A DNA stretch of 64,000 bases, taken from positions 365,826,720 through 365,890,719 of the forward strand of contig CM077671.1 of the NCBI GenBank assembly GCA_039707655.1, in the 5' to 3' direction. A model generated the notes under the pieces. That model saw only the letters and a list, made by a program, of their open reading frames with translations, searched no databases and had not been told where the DNA came from. Every line of letters starts with the position of its first letter. Position 1 is the stretch's first letter. The DNA comes from Elymus sibiricus (lineage: Eukaryota; Streptophyta; Magnoliopsida; Poales; Poaceae). This document shows positions 22,177 to 32,689 of the stretch, piece by piece. Position numbers and translations under genes: made by a program.

Positions 22177-24077
22177 TGTTGGAAATATGCCCTAGAGGCA
22201 ATAATAAATTGGTTATTATTATATTTCCTTGTTCATGATAATCGTTTATTATCCATGCTATAATTGTATTGATTGGAAACTCAAATACATGTGTGGGTAC
22301 ATAGACAACACTGTGTCCCTAGTAAGCCTCTAGTTGACTAGCTTGTTGATCAAAGATGGTTAAGGTTTCCTAGCCATGGACATGAGATGTCATTTGATAA
22401 CGGGATCACATCATTAGGAGAATGATGTGATGGACAAGACCCAAACTGTAAACGTAGCATTTGATCGTGTCAGTTTATTGCTATTGTTTTCTGCATGTCA
22501 AGTATCTGTTCCTTTGACCATGAGATCATGCAACTCACTGACACCGGAGGAATACCTTGTGTGTATCAAACGTCGCAACGTAACTGGGTGACTATAAAGG
22601 TGCTCTACAGGTATCTCCGAGGGTGTCTGTTGGGTTGGCATGGATCAAGACTGGGATTTGTTACTCCGTATGACGGAGAGGTATCTCAGGGCCCACTCGG
22701 TAATACAACATCACAATGAGCCTTGCAAGCAATGTGACTAAAGTGTTAGCCACGAGATCTTGTATTACGGAACGAGTAAAGAGACTTGCCGGTAACGAGA
22801 TTGAACTAGGTATAGTGATACCGACGATCGAATCTCGGGCAAGTAACATACCGAAGAACAAAGGGAACAGCATACGGGATTAACTGAATCCTTGACATAG
22901 AGGTTCGACCGATAAAGATCTTCGTAGAATATGTAGGAGCCAATATGGGCATCCAGGTCCCGCTATTGGTTATTGGCCGTAGAGGTGTCTCGGTCATGTC
23001 TACATAGTTCTCGAACCCGCAGGGTCTACACACTTAACGTTTGGTGACGATTAGTATAATTGAGTTATTATGTTGGTGACCGAAAGTTGTTCGGAGTCCC
23101 GGATAAGATCCCGGACATGACGAGGATCTCCGGAATAGTCCGGAGGTAAAGATTGATATATGTGATAATAGTGTTTTGATCTCTGGAAGGGTTCCGGAGT
23201 TCACCGGAAGGGGTTCCGGATGTTTACCGAAGTGTTCGGGTGCAGCAACACTTTATATGAGCCAAAGGGATAAAGCCCACAAGGTATTGGAAAGTGCAAA
23301 AGTAGTTTTGCTGCCGCGTAAGCGGTACTACCGCTTGGTGAAGCGGTACTACCGCCGGAGCGGTACTACCGCTTGTGTGAAGCGGTACTACCGCCCGAGC
23401 GGTACTACCGCTTGTGTGAAGCGGTACTACCGCCCAAGCGGTACTACCGCTTGTGTGAAGCGGTACTACCGCTTGTGCGCGGCTGTGCACGGTTCGGCAG
23501 GGATCCGAGTTGGACTCTTTCCCTGCGGGCCAAACCGACCTTGTGCGGGCAAAACCGACCCGGAGGAGGCTTTTACTCCAAGTTTAGACCCCAAGGCTCA
23601 ACATATAAATAGAGGGGCAGGGCTAGCACACGGGACACATTAAGATTTCCCCAAGCCGTGTGCGGCAACCCTAACCCTCTAGTTCCTCCGTCATAATCTC
23701 CGTAGTGCTTGGCGAAGCCCTGCAGAGATTGTTCCTCACCACCATCACCACGCCGTCGTGCTGCTGGAACTCAACCACTACTTCATCATCGCTCGCTGGA
23801 TCGAGGAGGTGAAGGCGTCATCAAGCCGTACGTGTGTTGAACGCGGAGGTGCCGTCCGTTCGGCACTAGATCGGAAGGATCGTGATTGGATCGCGGGACG
23901 CTCGGCGATTTGGATCGCGAAGACGTTCGACTACATCAACCGCGTTTATTAACGCTTCCGCTTAGCGATCTACAAGGGTATGTAGATTCACTCTCCCTCT
24001 CGTAGATGCTCATCACCATGGATAGATCTTGTGTGTGCGTAGGAAAATTTTTGTTTCCCATGCAACGTTCCCCAACA
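22177..24077 (+). repeat. 3' LTR of the Copia element
   Basis: 1,901 bp, the same length as the 5' LTR at a constant offset of 7,209 bp. All stretches compared are identical, including the four incidental reading frames. Confidence 0.95.
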
Positions 24078-24082
24078 TGTAC

Positions 24083-25123
24083 AAGATCAAATGATTTACT
24101 TCACAACCTACTAAAAAACTCTCATATGGAAGTTTATGTATAGCCACCCACTTCTTAGCTCATAAGCAATCTTACTTCAAAGTTTGCTTGACATCTCGGT
24201 CAACAACCGTACTTGACTTCTCAAACTTTATCTACAAGATACCTTGGTTGGGAGGTGCTTTCTTCCACCAATTCATGAGAATACAAGTTGTTGGCCCCCA
24301 AGTGTAAGGGTTTGTAGCTAGCACACAAGTTCCCTTAGTTGAGAACCTTAATTAGCCTCGGCCAACAATGCCGCAACACGGATTAAGAACCTAATTGTGT
24401 CCCCCAATGAGTCTAGTGAGAGTGCCATCTCACTATATCTGTTAGTTGCAACAAGTTATGAGTGTGTAATGTGGTCGAAAGTTTTTTTTTTTTGTATTTT
24501 CAAAGTAAGTAATTACGGAAAATAAAAGTGCATGTAAAGGCAAAGTTGTTGTTGTTCTAGTAAGTAAATTGGACGGGTATTCATAGGTTCACTAATAGCA
24601 TCTCTCCAAGTAAGAGTGACTTATAAATATAAGCATAGGTATATGTGTAATGAACAATCATAGAATTCAAGGCAAATTATACAATCTGTTGTTATGAGTC
24701 TATAAGTCTATAGACTGACATCCATAATAATCATTCGCCTCACCCCGCACTCATCAGCAGAAAAATGGCTCAACTATATTTTAGTCCTTAGTGAGTTAGA
24801 CTTGTCTTTGACGTCACTCCCGCTATCGATCTTTCAACTAAACTAACCAATGATTAGAAAAATAAATGGAGAGCAATATGCATCTATATGTCATGCAAAT
24901 CAACATGTATAATATGATCATAAAGCAATAATTCGTCATATAGCATAATGATTCACGGCAAATTACAACGAATAGATCACAATCATGTTAGGCAACTCAT
25001 GTGATCATTGTATTGAAGCATGAGAGAGAAGATGCTACTTCTTTGTTTCCCAAAAGAAGGCATATAAATTTTGTCTTAAGTCAAACAGTGCAAAGTTTAA
25101 CTAAGTTTGTAGGAAAATTTATC
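24083..25123. other. Unclassified sequence right of the Copia element
   Basis: No gene is visible. The stretch 24290-24480, read on the minus strand, has the look of an old LTR or leader, but I could not assign it. Near 25080 there is 'aagtcaaacagtgcaaagtttaac', a MITE-like motif in which the next foldback element sits. Confidence 0.4.
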
Positions 25124-25867
25124 GATTTTTTTTTGCTTAAAAGACCATATGCGCGAACATATTGTCAGAAAAGACCACACGCGAATAGAATTGCCAAAAC
25201 TATTGTGCCGGTAGGTCTGGCAAGCAACACGTTCACTTGCTGCCTCAACCGATGGTGGTAGGGCCTGCCTCCATAGCCCGTGGCGGCAGGTTCCATATCA
25301 CGAGATTTCGCGCGCAGCAGGTCGTTGTAATGGAACGAAGTTCACCATGTGTTCTTGCCGCCAGGGGCTAAGGCAGACAACATTGTATGCCGTTCATTCC
25401 CTTGTTAATTAAGCAACCCCGAGACCTGCATTCCTAGCTTCCTCCGTGACGTGTACATGGATCCAGGCCGCATCGTGTCGAAAACACAAGACCACTGGCA
25501 TGCAATACTTCTTTGTATTGTCTCGTGTTGGCTCCAGATCGAGTGGGCCCTGTTCCTCCCTAGTTGACTCGAAAACTTCACCATATCCTTGCGTATGTTA
25601 CACAAATAAGCCCAAATGTATGACAACCCAATTTGGACTACTCGTATCAGCAATAGTGCTTGCCGCCTTAGCCCCCGGCGGCAAGTGCCACATGGTGCAC
25701 CCTGTTCCATTCTAGCGACCTGCCACATGTGAAATCCTGTGATATGTAACCTGCCGCCACGGGCTACGGCGGCAGGACCCGCCGCCATGGTAGTTTTGGC
25801 AATTTTATCCGCATGTGGTCTTTTCTAGTAATACATTCACACATGTGGTCTTTTGCGCAAAAAAATC
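25124..25867. mobile_element. 744-bp foldback element with arms over 200 bp
   Basis: The left arm (about 25124-25386) starts GATTTTTTTTTGCTTAAAAG. The right arm (about 25651-25867) ends with its complement, CTTTTGCGCAAAAAAATC. Homology runs inward through 'agaccacacgcgaatagaattgccaaaact', 'agcccgtggcggcaggtt' and 'gccgccaggggctaaggc'. The left arm has about 45 extra bases. The 264-bp middle has no coding sequence. I see no clear target duplication. Long TIRs suggest a Mutator-like foldback or a large MITE. Confidence 0.75.
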
Positions 25868-26744
25868 ATACATTTAGGGCGTATCAGGAAAGAAAACTTA
25901 CATGTTAAGCTTGCTTTTTATGGAAAGTTGCTTGGCTGAGAAGGAAACTTGCACGGATAGTTTGCATGACACCGCTCTCTCAATATTTTGTTCATTTTCT
26001 TATGCTCTTACAATTTTCGACCTGATGACATTGCCATGGAGTGCTGACGACACCATAGTTGCTTGACAGCTTGCCACGGTGGAGCACGATGACAATCGGA
26101 AGAGCATGACGCAAAGGCCTTGGAATTTCGTCAAATAAGGTGGGAATAAGATAGTGCGGCGGCCCTCCTCCAAGATAAACATTATACAAATGTACCCGTT
26201 CATTCTTCTATTTAATAGGCAGGTACATTTTAGGAAAGACTCTGAAAAAAAAATTCAACTATTTATACGGATAAACCTTCCTGATTAGAAGGTGGACTAT
26301 TGTTCCGTTATCTCTACGATAGTGGAACCCGTCTGCTATAATGGTATGAAACCGCAATCCTTATTTTCGGTTCGGTTACACATGATATATGATCAAGTTG
26401 CTCGATTGTTTTGTATCTTTCGCAGTTCAATCCCCTTTGCTCTAGAACCGTCGTCCTCGCCGGGCGACGCCATGGACAGTTGTGTCGTCTCCGTCTCAGG
26501 CGAGGTCCTGACAAGACTCCCCGTCTCGGCCACGGAGCTCCGGGGGCGCCTTTGCCCTAGTCTTCTTCTCTTGAGAATCAAGTTACACACCACTGAATTT
26601 CAAGCAACTTGCAAATAGCAAACGCGCTATCCTTATTAGTTATTATAAGCTGGGTGATCACTGAAAACAACAACTGTTTGAGACATCAAAGTTCAGCTAA
26701 ACTATAGCTATAGTGAACCGTGACCGCCATCTGCCGATCCACAC
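25868..26744. other. Intergenic sequence downstream of RING copy 1
   Basis: It includes a module (about 26275-26445: 'gttccgttatc.ctacgatagtgg', 'atccttattttcggttcggttacac') that recurs at 28240, 28800 and 29870. A 48-codon frame begins at ATG 26472 (MDSCVVSVSGEVLTRLP...); I do not recognise it, and it may be a gene fragment. Confidence 0.5.
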
Positions 26745-26764
26745 TCACGGTCGATCGGTCACAC

Positions 26765-27410
26765 TCACACCAGCTCCGGCAGCGCATGGGACCCGGCGGC
26801 GAAACCAATGCCACCGCCGTGTCCGGCTGCGTAGTCCTCCTTGGCGTCTGCGCCCTCGACGTGAGCGCCGACCGCGGCGCAGCAGACAGGGCAGGTGGGC
26901 GCCCGCGTGAGCAGCCAGCGGTCGACGCACTCCCGGTGGAACCCGTGGCGGCACGCCGGGAGCACCCGCACCTCGTCCCCGGCCGCGTACTCCGCCAGGC
27001 ACACCGCGCAGTCGCCGGCTTCGGCGTCCTCCTCCTCCTCCTTCTTCCGGCCTCCGATGACATCGCGGGGCTGCTGCTGGCTGCTGCTGCTGCAGGACGA
27101 CCACCCGCACGGGGATCGCCTCGAGCGCGCGCTTGGTGTCCTCCCGCGGCGCCGCCGCGCCCGGGCCGTCGCCATCGACCCATCCGAGTCCTTGTTGGCG
27201 GGCGTCGTAGCGGGCGGCGCGGACGCAGGCGTAGACCGCGCTGAAGACGACGTAGGAGACGGTGGCGACGAAGAGCACGATGGTGGTGCCGCTGAACACC
27301 GTCTCCAGGCGCGCCCGCTGCGCGTCCATCGGCTGGGCGGGATCCGGCGGGGGCGCCGGCGCGGCCAGGAGGCGGCGAGCGGCCCAGCACCCGCCGGGTG
27401 GTTGCTGCAT
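26765..27410 (-). pseudogene. ATL-type RING-H2 gene copy 1, frameshifted
   Basis: The minus frame from 27410 encodes an N-terminus like copy 2 ([12 protein letters not shown]), a membrane span (TTIVLFVATVSYVVFSAVYA) and the IPVRVVVL block. A CAG run follows, in which one extra C (plus-strand G near 27080) shifts the frame. The RING-H2 domain ([26 protein letters not shown]) is intact, but in the other frame, down to the stop at 26765. The full family length would be about 215 residues. Without correction the product has a membrane anchor but no RING, so I call it a pseudogene. A sequencing error in the repeat is the main alternative. Confidence 0.75.
27069..27092 (-). repeat. Interrupted CAG trinucleotide run
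   Basis: On the minus strand four CAG units, an extra C and three more CAG units follow the IPVRVVVL codons. The extra base is the frameshift of RING copy 1. Copy 2 has no such run at this place. Confidence 0.75.
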
Positions 27411-27495
27411 GGTGAACTGGAGTTCTAGGTTGTGCTGCGTGAAGAAGGCGTGTGAGCTCGACCTGTGCTTTTAAGGCGCGGGTGGTAGCTAGCAA

Positions 27496-28182
27496 GATAG
27501 CTTCACGCGGGCATCCGGGTGAGAGAAACGGAAGGTGGAGGGAAGCTTCATAGCGTAGACGCCCCGCTTCTCCGCGCGGCGCGACGCGCCGGGGGCTGTG
27601 TGCGTCCGTTTCTGCTAACTCCTTTCCACACGTAATTGACCCTACGTATCGGCCGACTGAAGCTCACATCGAATCGGCCGCCTCAAGTACCATTGGATCC
27701 GCGCGCGAACAGCCCACTGATCAGCCAACCGCTGGTTTGCAACATTAGCTATGTTGCGCTCACCTGGCCGTGTACTCGTGTTAGCTTTGCAACAAGGAAC
27801 AAGCGCAACAAATCCCCAAATTGTAATGGTCCCCATCCCCGACAGAGCTGCGCGGAGCGTGGCGCCCGCCGGCCGACGCAACAATAGCTATTGCCCCGCT
27901 GCCATGAACCCCCCTGTCCCTCTGCAACATCATGGCACACCATATCCTCGGCGTTGCGGTCGCAACATCACCGATGTTGTGGTCACAACATCAACATCAC
28001 CGTCTACTACCACGCACGTTGGATGGCAAAACACGTCCGGACCGCGCAGTCCGGACGTATGCGGGAGGTTTGAGGGTCGGTGTTAGAGATGCCCTTACTA
28101 CTATACTTATAACAAATGAGATACATTTGAGAAATGATTGCTGAAGAGAAGAAAACAAAACAGTTGAGAACTTATTAGCCTT
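27496..28182. other. Sequence upstream of RING copy 1
   Basis: The first 150 bp hold the promoter side of the RING gene, with a TATA-like CTTAAAAG on the minus strand near 27470. Further right, 'gcaacat'/'atgttgc' words repeat to about 28000, and 'gtccggaccgcgcagtccggac' forms a short hairpin near 28036. The end 'ggtgttagagatgccctt' resembles the terminal sequence of Triticeae MITE-like elements. No gene is supported. Confidence 0.45.
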
Positions 28183-28330
28183 CCTCTTTTGGCGGTAGAC
28201 AACAAAAATAGGCTTTAGCTCAGCTGAAACTTCCTAATTGGAAGGTGAGCTAATTTTCTTTAATCGCTATGATAGTGGTATCCGACACACGTTGCGGTGG
28301 TATGAAAAACTATAATCCTTATTTTCGGCT

Positions 28331-28406
28331 TCGGTTACACGTGATCTTTTTTTGAATAATTTAGATTGCTTATCACATGTGTCACGTGGTCGGTTACACG
28401 TGATCT
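28331..28406. mobile_element. 42-bp insertion with T tract between exact 17-bp repeats
   Basis: TCGGTTACACGTGATCT occurs at 28331-28347 and 28390-28406. The 42 bases between start with T6 and are missing from the neighbouring copies of the module. On the minus strand the insert ends in an A tail, so it looks like a truncated LINE-mediated insertion. Confidence 0.75.
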
Positions 28407-28666
28407 ATTTAACATGTTGCCCGATTGTTTTGTATACTTTTTGTAACACTCTATTCAATCCCTTTTCACCTTGCACCTTGAGAGGATTTTTGCAGGTGAG
28501 CAATTCTTGGGAACAACATAAAAATGGACACAAAGGAATGCATTGTTACCAAGTTCCATTAGGTATCGTGGATCAAGCATGCCCGCAAAATTGGTTGAGA
28601 CTATTAAAAATTCCGAAATTTTGTATATCTGGTCTGCTTCTGCTTTGTCACATTTTAGTAGTGACT

Positions 28667-28719
28667 CCAAAGAGAAAACTGAAGTTTTTTTTTTGACAAC
28701 TAAACCTCCAAGAGAAACA
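28667..28719. mobile_element. Small T-tract insertion in the tandem module
   Basis: A T10 tract plus GACAACTAAACCTCC is flanked by imperfect repeats of 'ccaaagagaaaactgaag' and 'ccaagagaaacagaag'. Unit 2 of the module (near 29765) lacks it. On the minus strand the insert ends GTTGTC plus A's, as the nearby LINE ends GACGCGTC plus A's. Confidence 0.5.
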
Positions 28720-29042
28720 GAAGTACTCATTCGACGTCCTCTTTTGGTGGTAGAAAAAAATAGGCTTTAGCTCAGCTAAAACTTCCTAATTGGAAGGTGA
28801 CTTATTGTTCCGTTATCGCTATGATAGTGGAACCTGACGCGCGTTGTGCGGTGGTATGAAAAACTACAATCCTTATTTTCGGTTCGGTTACACATGATCT
28901 ATGCAACATGTTTCCCCGATTGTCTTGTATAATTTTTTTAACGCACAATTCAATCCCTTTTGACCTTGCACCTCGAGAGGATTTTTGCAGGTGGTCAATT
29001 CTTGGGAACAACATCAAAATGGACACAAATGAATGCATTGTT

Positions 29043-29673
29043 TTTTTTTTGACGCGTCAACGGCGGGCTTACGCCTGCCTGAACCTTTATTGCCAATCGT
29101 CAGGGGTGTTACATATCTCAGGATCACCAGGAAAATACAGGGGGTTGAGAGGAGGAAAAGGGAGAAAGCAAAATTACATCGAGCGTTAGGGCTATATTCT
29201 CCTGGCAAGGTGGAACAACATGGAGCCCCAGTCCCGGAGCCTAATCTATTTTTGAATATTGTTACAGCGATGGGACCAGAGTTTAAGATCATCCGCAGCG
29301 GAGCTCGCAATATTCCAGAGAATGGCCAGCAGGACTGTTGATCTTGTTTTGTTGTGCCATTCACCATCCCAGGCCTGAAGCAGCCCCTGCGGGGTATCTG
29401 GACAGAGGCTGTCAAGTTCCACCCAAAGTAGAGCGAGATGCGGGCATCCGAATAGGAGATGGTCGATGGATTCGCAGTGGTCGCAGAAGGGGCACGCGGC
29501 AGAAGTGGCAATGCCCCGTCTGAAACGTCGTTCATTCGTGAAGAGGCGGTCCTTGCGGGCAAGCCAGAGGAAAATTCTGCATTTATTTGGGGCGTAGTTC
29601 CTCCAGATGGCCGGAGCGAGCGTGTCTGTAGGCTTCGTCCTCCAACCACTTGGTATGCCAGCTTAGTGGTGGT
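29043..29673 (-). mobile_element. 5'-truncated LINE (about 631 bp) with poly(A) and TSD
   Basis: Exact repeats ATGCATTGTT at 29033-29042 and 29674-29683 flank it. The T tract at its left end is the poly(A) tail on the minus strand. The minus strand encodes the zinc-binding C-terminus of a plant L1-type reverse transcriptase (LARKDRLFTNERRFRRG, then CPFCDHCESIDHLLFGCP), followed by a stop, an untranslated tail and AATAAAGG about 40 bases before the A tail. It interrupts unit 2 of the tandem module, whose uninterrupted form is seen in unit 1. Confidence 0.85.
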
Positions 29674-29929
29674 ATGCATTGTTACCAAGTTCCATTAGGT
29701 ATTGTGGATCAAGCATGCCCGCAAAATTGGCTACTTCTAGTTTGTCACATTTTAGCAGTGACTCCAAAGAGAAAACAATCAAGTACTTATTAGCTTTCCT
29801 CTTTTGGTGGTAGACAACAAAAACGGGCTTTATCTCCTCTTAAACTTCCTTATTAGAAGGCGGGCTATTGTTCCATTATCGCTATGATTGTGGAACACGG
29901 CACGCGTTGTGCGATCCATGGTACTTCCT

Positions 29930-30000
29930 CCGTTTCTAAATATAAGTCTTTTTAGAGATTCCAATATGAACTACATACGGAGCAAAATGAGTGAATCTAC
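29930..30000. mobile_element. Half of a Stowaway MITE
   Basis: TACTTCCTCCGTTTCTAAAT and the following 'ataagtctttttagagattccaatatg' are the left half of a common Stowaway MITE. The matching right half is absent and sequence changes abruptly at about 30000 to the minisatellite. Confidence 0.65.
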
Positions 30001-30374
30001 TCTTGACTCGCAACTGGGCTCGTAGTTTCGTAGTTGTCCTAATTGCAAGTGCACCCTCGACTCGCAACTAGGATAATAGTTTTGTTGTTGTCCTAGTTGC
30101 AAGTCCACCATCGACTCGCAATTGGGATCATAGTTTTGTTGTTGTCCCAGTTGCAAGTCCACCCTCGACTCGCAACTAGGCCTCATAATTATTTTCGCCT
30201 CACTTGCAAGCCCACCCTCAACTCACAACTAGGCCCCGTAGTTGTTTTCGGCTCAGTTGCAAGCCCACCCTCAACTTGCAACTGGGCCCTTTTTTTCGTT
30301 ATCCAAATTGCAGGTCCACCCTCGACTCGCAACTGGGCATGTAGTTGTTTTTGTCCCAGTTACGAGCTTTGCCA
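30000..30374. repeat. Seven-unit minisatellite of about 53 bp with internal hairpins
   Basis: Units follow the pattern 'gactcgcaactgggat..tagttttgttgttgtcccagttgcaagtccaccctc'. There are seven copies, and the last is partial. Within a unit GCAACTGGG and CCCAGTTGC are inverted, so each unit can fold on itself. Confidence 0.8.
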
Positions 30375-30540
30375 GGTCGTGAAATTTTTTCAAATTCGTT
30401 ATTTTTTTAAATTGGCGAACTTTTTTGGTGCACTTTTTTTTCAAATTCGTGAACTTTTTTCACTTTCACGAACTTTTTTCATATTACGAACATTTTCCAG
30501 TCGTGAACTTTTTAAATTATGTTTTTCTAAATTTGCATGA
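30375..30540. repeat. AT-rich 'cgaacttttttc' repeat
   Basis: Degenerate short motifs (gaacttttttca) run through this stretch. It is non-coding. Confidence 0.5.
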
Positions 30541-30736
30541 TGTTCGTTCAGTAGGAGGAGACGTTCCCGTCGATTACGAGTCGTCTGCGGTGACTTCGTC
30601 AGTCTCAAGGTGTTATGCCGACTCAGTCCGTCGAAGGTGCTCATAGAGGGTAGGGTGTGCGTGCATGCATTCATAGAGATGAGTGTATGTTTGTATATGT
30701 GAGCGGCTTCGATTGTAGTATGTTAAAAAAAACAAA
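30541..30736 (+). mobile_element. Retroposon-like 3' end with A-rich tail
   Basis: The stretch ends '...gattgtagtatgtt' plus an A-rich tail. I recognise 'tgccgactcagtccgtcgaaggtgctcatag' as a sequence dispersed in Triticeae that usually precedes poly(A). I could not assign a family or find target duplications. Confidence 0.4.
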
Positions 30737-31471
30737 AACAAAAGTTGCTTGTTGATTAATAGATGAGTGAGAGATGTAGCGTGCTTAGTTACTAAAGGAT
30801 GTAATTAGCTATGTGATATAGCATGCTCGTTGATTATATGAAGCTGGCTGCTAGGATCTAGAATTAGAAGTGAGCGAGTGCATGTACATTTGTTTCTGGG
30901 AATAACGAGTGCACGTGTACATGTGTTGAAAAGAATAAGTACGTAATTGGGCCGCCCCGCTAGCCGCTCCGCTTGGCCCATCCTTTGTTGGCAGGAGGCC
31001 ACGACCGCTTGCCTCTGTCTCCAGTGCGCCAGTAAGCCATGTACGAGAATCGAATCGAAGGAGAAAAAAACATACAAACAAACAAATAAGAGAACGATGT
31101 GGTGGGCTAGTCCAGCGCTGACCTTTTGCTGATGTCGTCGTGTTAGATGTGAGGTATTATCTCACATCTAGATGTGACATAGTCGGACCATATCAAAATG
31201 GACACAAACGACTTATATGAAGTCCATTCCTCATGCATTTTGTAGATCATGCATGGCCACAAAATTGACTTATGGATAGAATGAAAAATCCGAAAAATCA
31301 TCTATGTGGTCTCTCGTTATTAATCTGGGGATAACAACTGGCATCGATCAACAAATGTTTGAGGCATCAAAATTGAGCTAAACACTACCGGCCGGATTAC
31401 TACTAGCTGAACCTTCCTGATTGGTCGCTACCATCTCCGATCCACAAGTCGACGGACCCTCACGGTTTCCG
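30737..31471. other. Intergenic sequence downstream of RING copy 2
   Basis: No gene is supported. The part 31190-31440 ('atggacacaaa', 'caaatgtttgaggcatcaaaattgagctaaac') matches sequence at 26660-26710 next to copy 1, so it belongs to the RING duplication. Confidence 0.5.
31144..31170. other. Perfect 10-bp stem hairpin
   Basis: TAGATGTGAG, a 7-base loop and CTCACATCTA form a perfect hairpin, followed by another 'gatgtgac'. It may be the remnant of a MITE. Confidence 0.5.
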
Positions 31472-32110
31472 TCATATCGTCGCCGGGAGCCCAATGGACC
31501 AGGCGGCGAAATCACCAAAGCGACCGGCGTGCCTGGTCGTGGTAGGGCAGACCTCCTCCTTGGCGTCGGCGCCGTCGAGGTGCGCGGCGACCGGGGCGCG
31601 GCAGACGGGGCAGGTGGGCGCGCGCGTGAGCAGCCAGCGGTCGACGCACTCCCGGTGGAAGCCGTGGCGGCACGCCGGGAGCACGCGCACCTCGTCCCCG
31701 GCCGCGTACTCCGCCAGGCACACCGCGCAGGCGTCGGCGTCCGCGTCCACGCCCTCGTCCTCCACGACCGCCTCGGGGCAGCCGTCGTCGCGTGGATGGT
31801 ACAGCAGGACGACCACCCGCACCGGGATCCCCTCGAGCGCGCGCTTGGTCGCCTCCCGCGGCGGCGCCGGGCCGTCGGCGTCGACCCCGCCGGGCTCTTC
31901 TTGGCGGGCGGCGCTGAGGCAGGCGTAGAGCGTGCTGAACACGATGTAGGAGACGCTGGCGACGAAGAGTACGGCGGTGGTGATGCTCAGCACCCTCTCC
32001 AGGTGCGCCTGCTGCCCCTCCATGGACTGGTCAGCCGACGCCGAGGGGGGCGCCACCGGCGCGGTCAGGAGGCGGCGAGCGGCCCAGCACCCGCCGCACG
32101 GCCGCTGCAT
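31472..32110 (-). CDS. ATL-type RING-H2 E3 ubiquitin ligase, copy 2
   Basis: An intronless frame encodes 212 residues. A single membrane span (about 43-66, [20 protein letters not shown]) is followed by a basic/acidic linker with GIPVRVVVL. The RING-H2 domain runs from about residue 127 ([36 protein letters not shown]); the eight zinc ligands are present in C-C-C-H-H-C-C-C order. The layout is that of ATL proteins, membrane-bound E3 ligases that move ubiquitin from an E2 to a substrate, often in stress responses. The start is the first ATG, matched in copy 1. Copy 1 at 26765-27410 lies in the same orientation about 4.7 kb away. The substrate is unknown. Confidence 0.88.
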   Translation of the reverse strand: MQRPCGGCWAARRLLTAPVAPPSASADQSMEGQQAHLERVLSITTAVLFVASVSYIVFSTLYACLSAARQEEPGGVDADGPAPPREATKRALEGIPVRVVVLLYHPRDDGCPEAVVEDEGVDADADACAVCLAEYAAGDEVRVLPACRHGFHRECVDRWLLTRAPTCPVCRAPVAAHLDGADAKEEVCPTTTRHAGRFGDFAAWSIGLPATI

Positions 32111-32689
32111 GGTGGTAGTAACTGATCGATCGGGCGAGCTAGCGTCTCCCTCGAATTAAGTAGGGGGTGTGGGGTGGCTAGCTGTACGCGTGCGTGAATG
32201 GGTGGTGCATGCGGTGGTGAGAGATAGGGGAAGCTTCGTAGCGTACATAGCCGCTCCGCGTGCATTCTCCGTCCGTGGGTCCGTGCGGCCCAACCAGAAA
32301 CGGCGGCCAGCTGCGTTCGGGGTGTGGCAGGGGACGGCGGCGCACGCACAGCTAGAGCGTGAGCGTGGCAATCTGCGTCCCAGCGCGGTGCGGTGGTGCC
32401 CGGGGACGGTGGGGATCGGAGATCCATCGGTGGGGGGAGGAGGCGTACGAGACTACGGGAGTAGCAGCAGTCGTTCGTTCGTGCGCGGCGCACGCATGCA
32501 GGCTGCCTTGGGAATGGTATTTTGGTGTACGTAGCTGGATCGTGCATGTTTGGTTCCAAATATCTGCGGACGGCGCACGAGGGAATGTGAGGGCTACGTA
32601 AGCCTTGGGAACGGTATTTTGATAGTACTACTAGCTATAGTACTACTACTACCTGCCTGTCGTGTAGATGTACGTATACGATGGCGAAA
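32111..32689. other. Upstream region of RING copy 2
   Basis: This is moderately GC-rich sequence and probably holds the promoter and leader of the RING gene. Open frames here are by-products of composition. Confidence 0.45.

Larger units (their letters stand above)
14968..24077 (+). mobile_element. Complete Angela/BARE-type Copia LTR retrotransposon
   Basis: The element is 9,110 bp with two LTRs of 1,901 bp each, TG...CA ends (TGTTGGAAATATGCCC to GCAACGTTCCCCAACA), a primer binding site, a purine tract and one uninterrupted gag-pol frame. The five bases on each side are identical (TGTAC at 14963-14967 and 24078-24082). The LTR ends match the Angela/BARE/WIS group of Triticeae. Equal LTR length, no difference in the stretches I compared and an open frame all point to very recent insertion and potential autonomy. 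Confidence 0.97.
28183..29920. repeat. Partial tandem array of a non-coding module
   Basis: Units begin 'cctcttttgg.ggtag' at 28183, 28737 and 29798. Each carries 'ttaaacttcctaattggaaggtg', 'atccttattttcggttcggttacac', 'gaggatttttgcaggtg' and 'gttaccaagttccattaggt'. Unit 1 is about 554 bp. Unit 2 is enlarged by a LINE insertion. Unit 3 breaks off near 29920. A fourth, diverged copy lies near 26275-26445. The array sits between the two RING genes, so it probably grew with their duplication. Confidence 0.75.

Noticed and set aside
26720..27474. Long plus-strand frames opposite RING copy 1
   Set aside because: They are antisense shadows of a GC-rich gene. The RING motif is on the minus strand.
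31421..32159. Plus-strand frame of 234 codons opposite RING copy 2
   Set aside because: It is antisense to an intact RING-H2 gene and has Arg/Gly/Ala-rich composition typical of a shadow frame.
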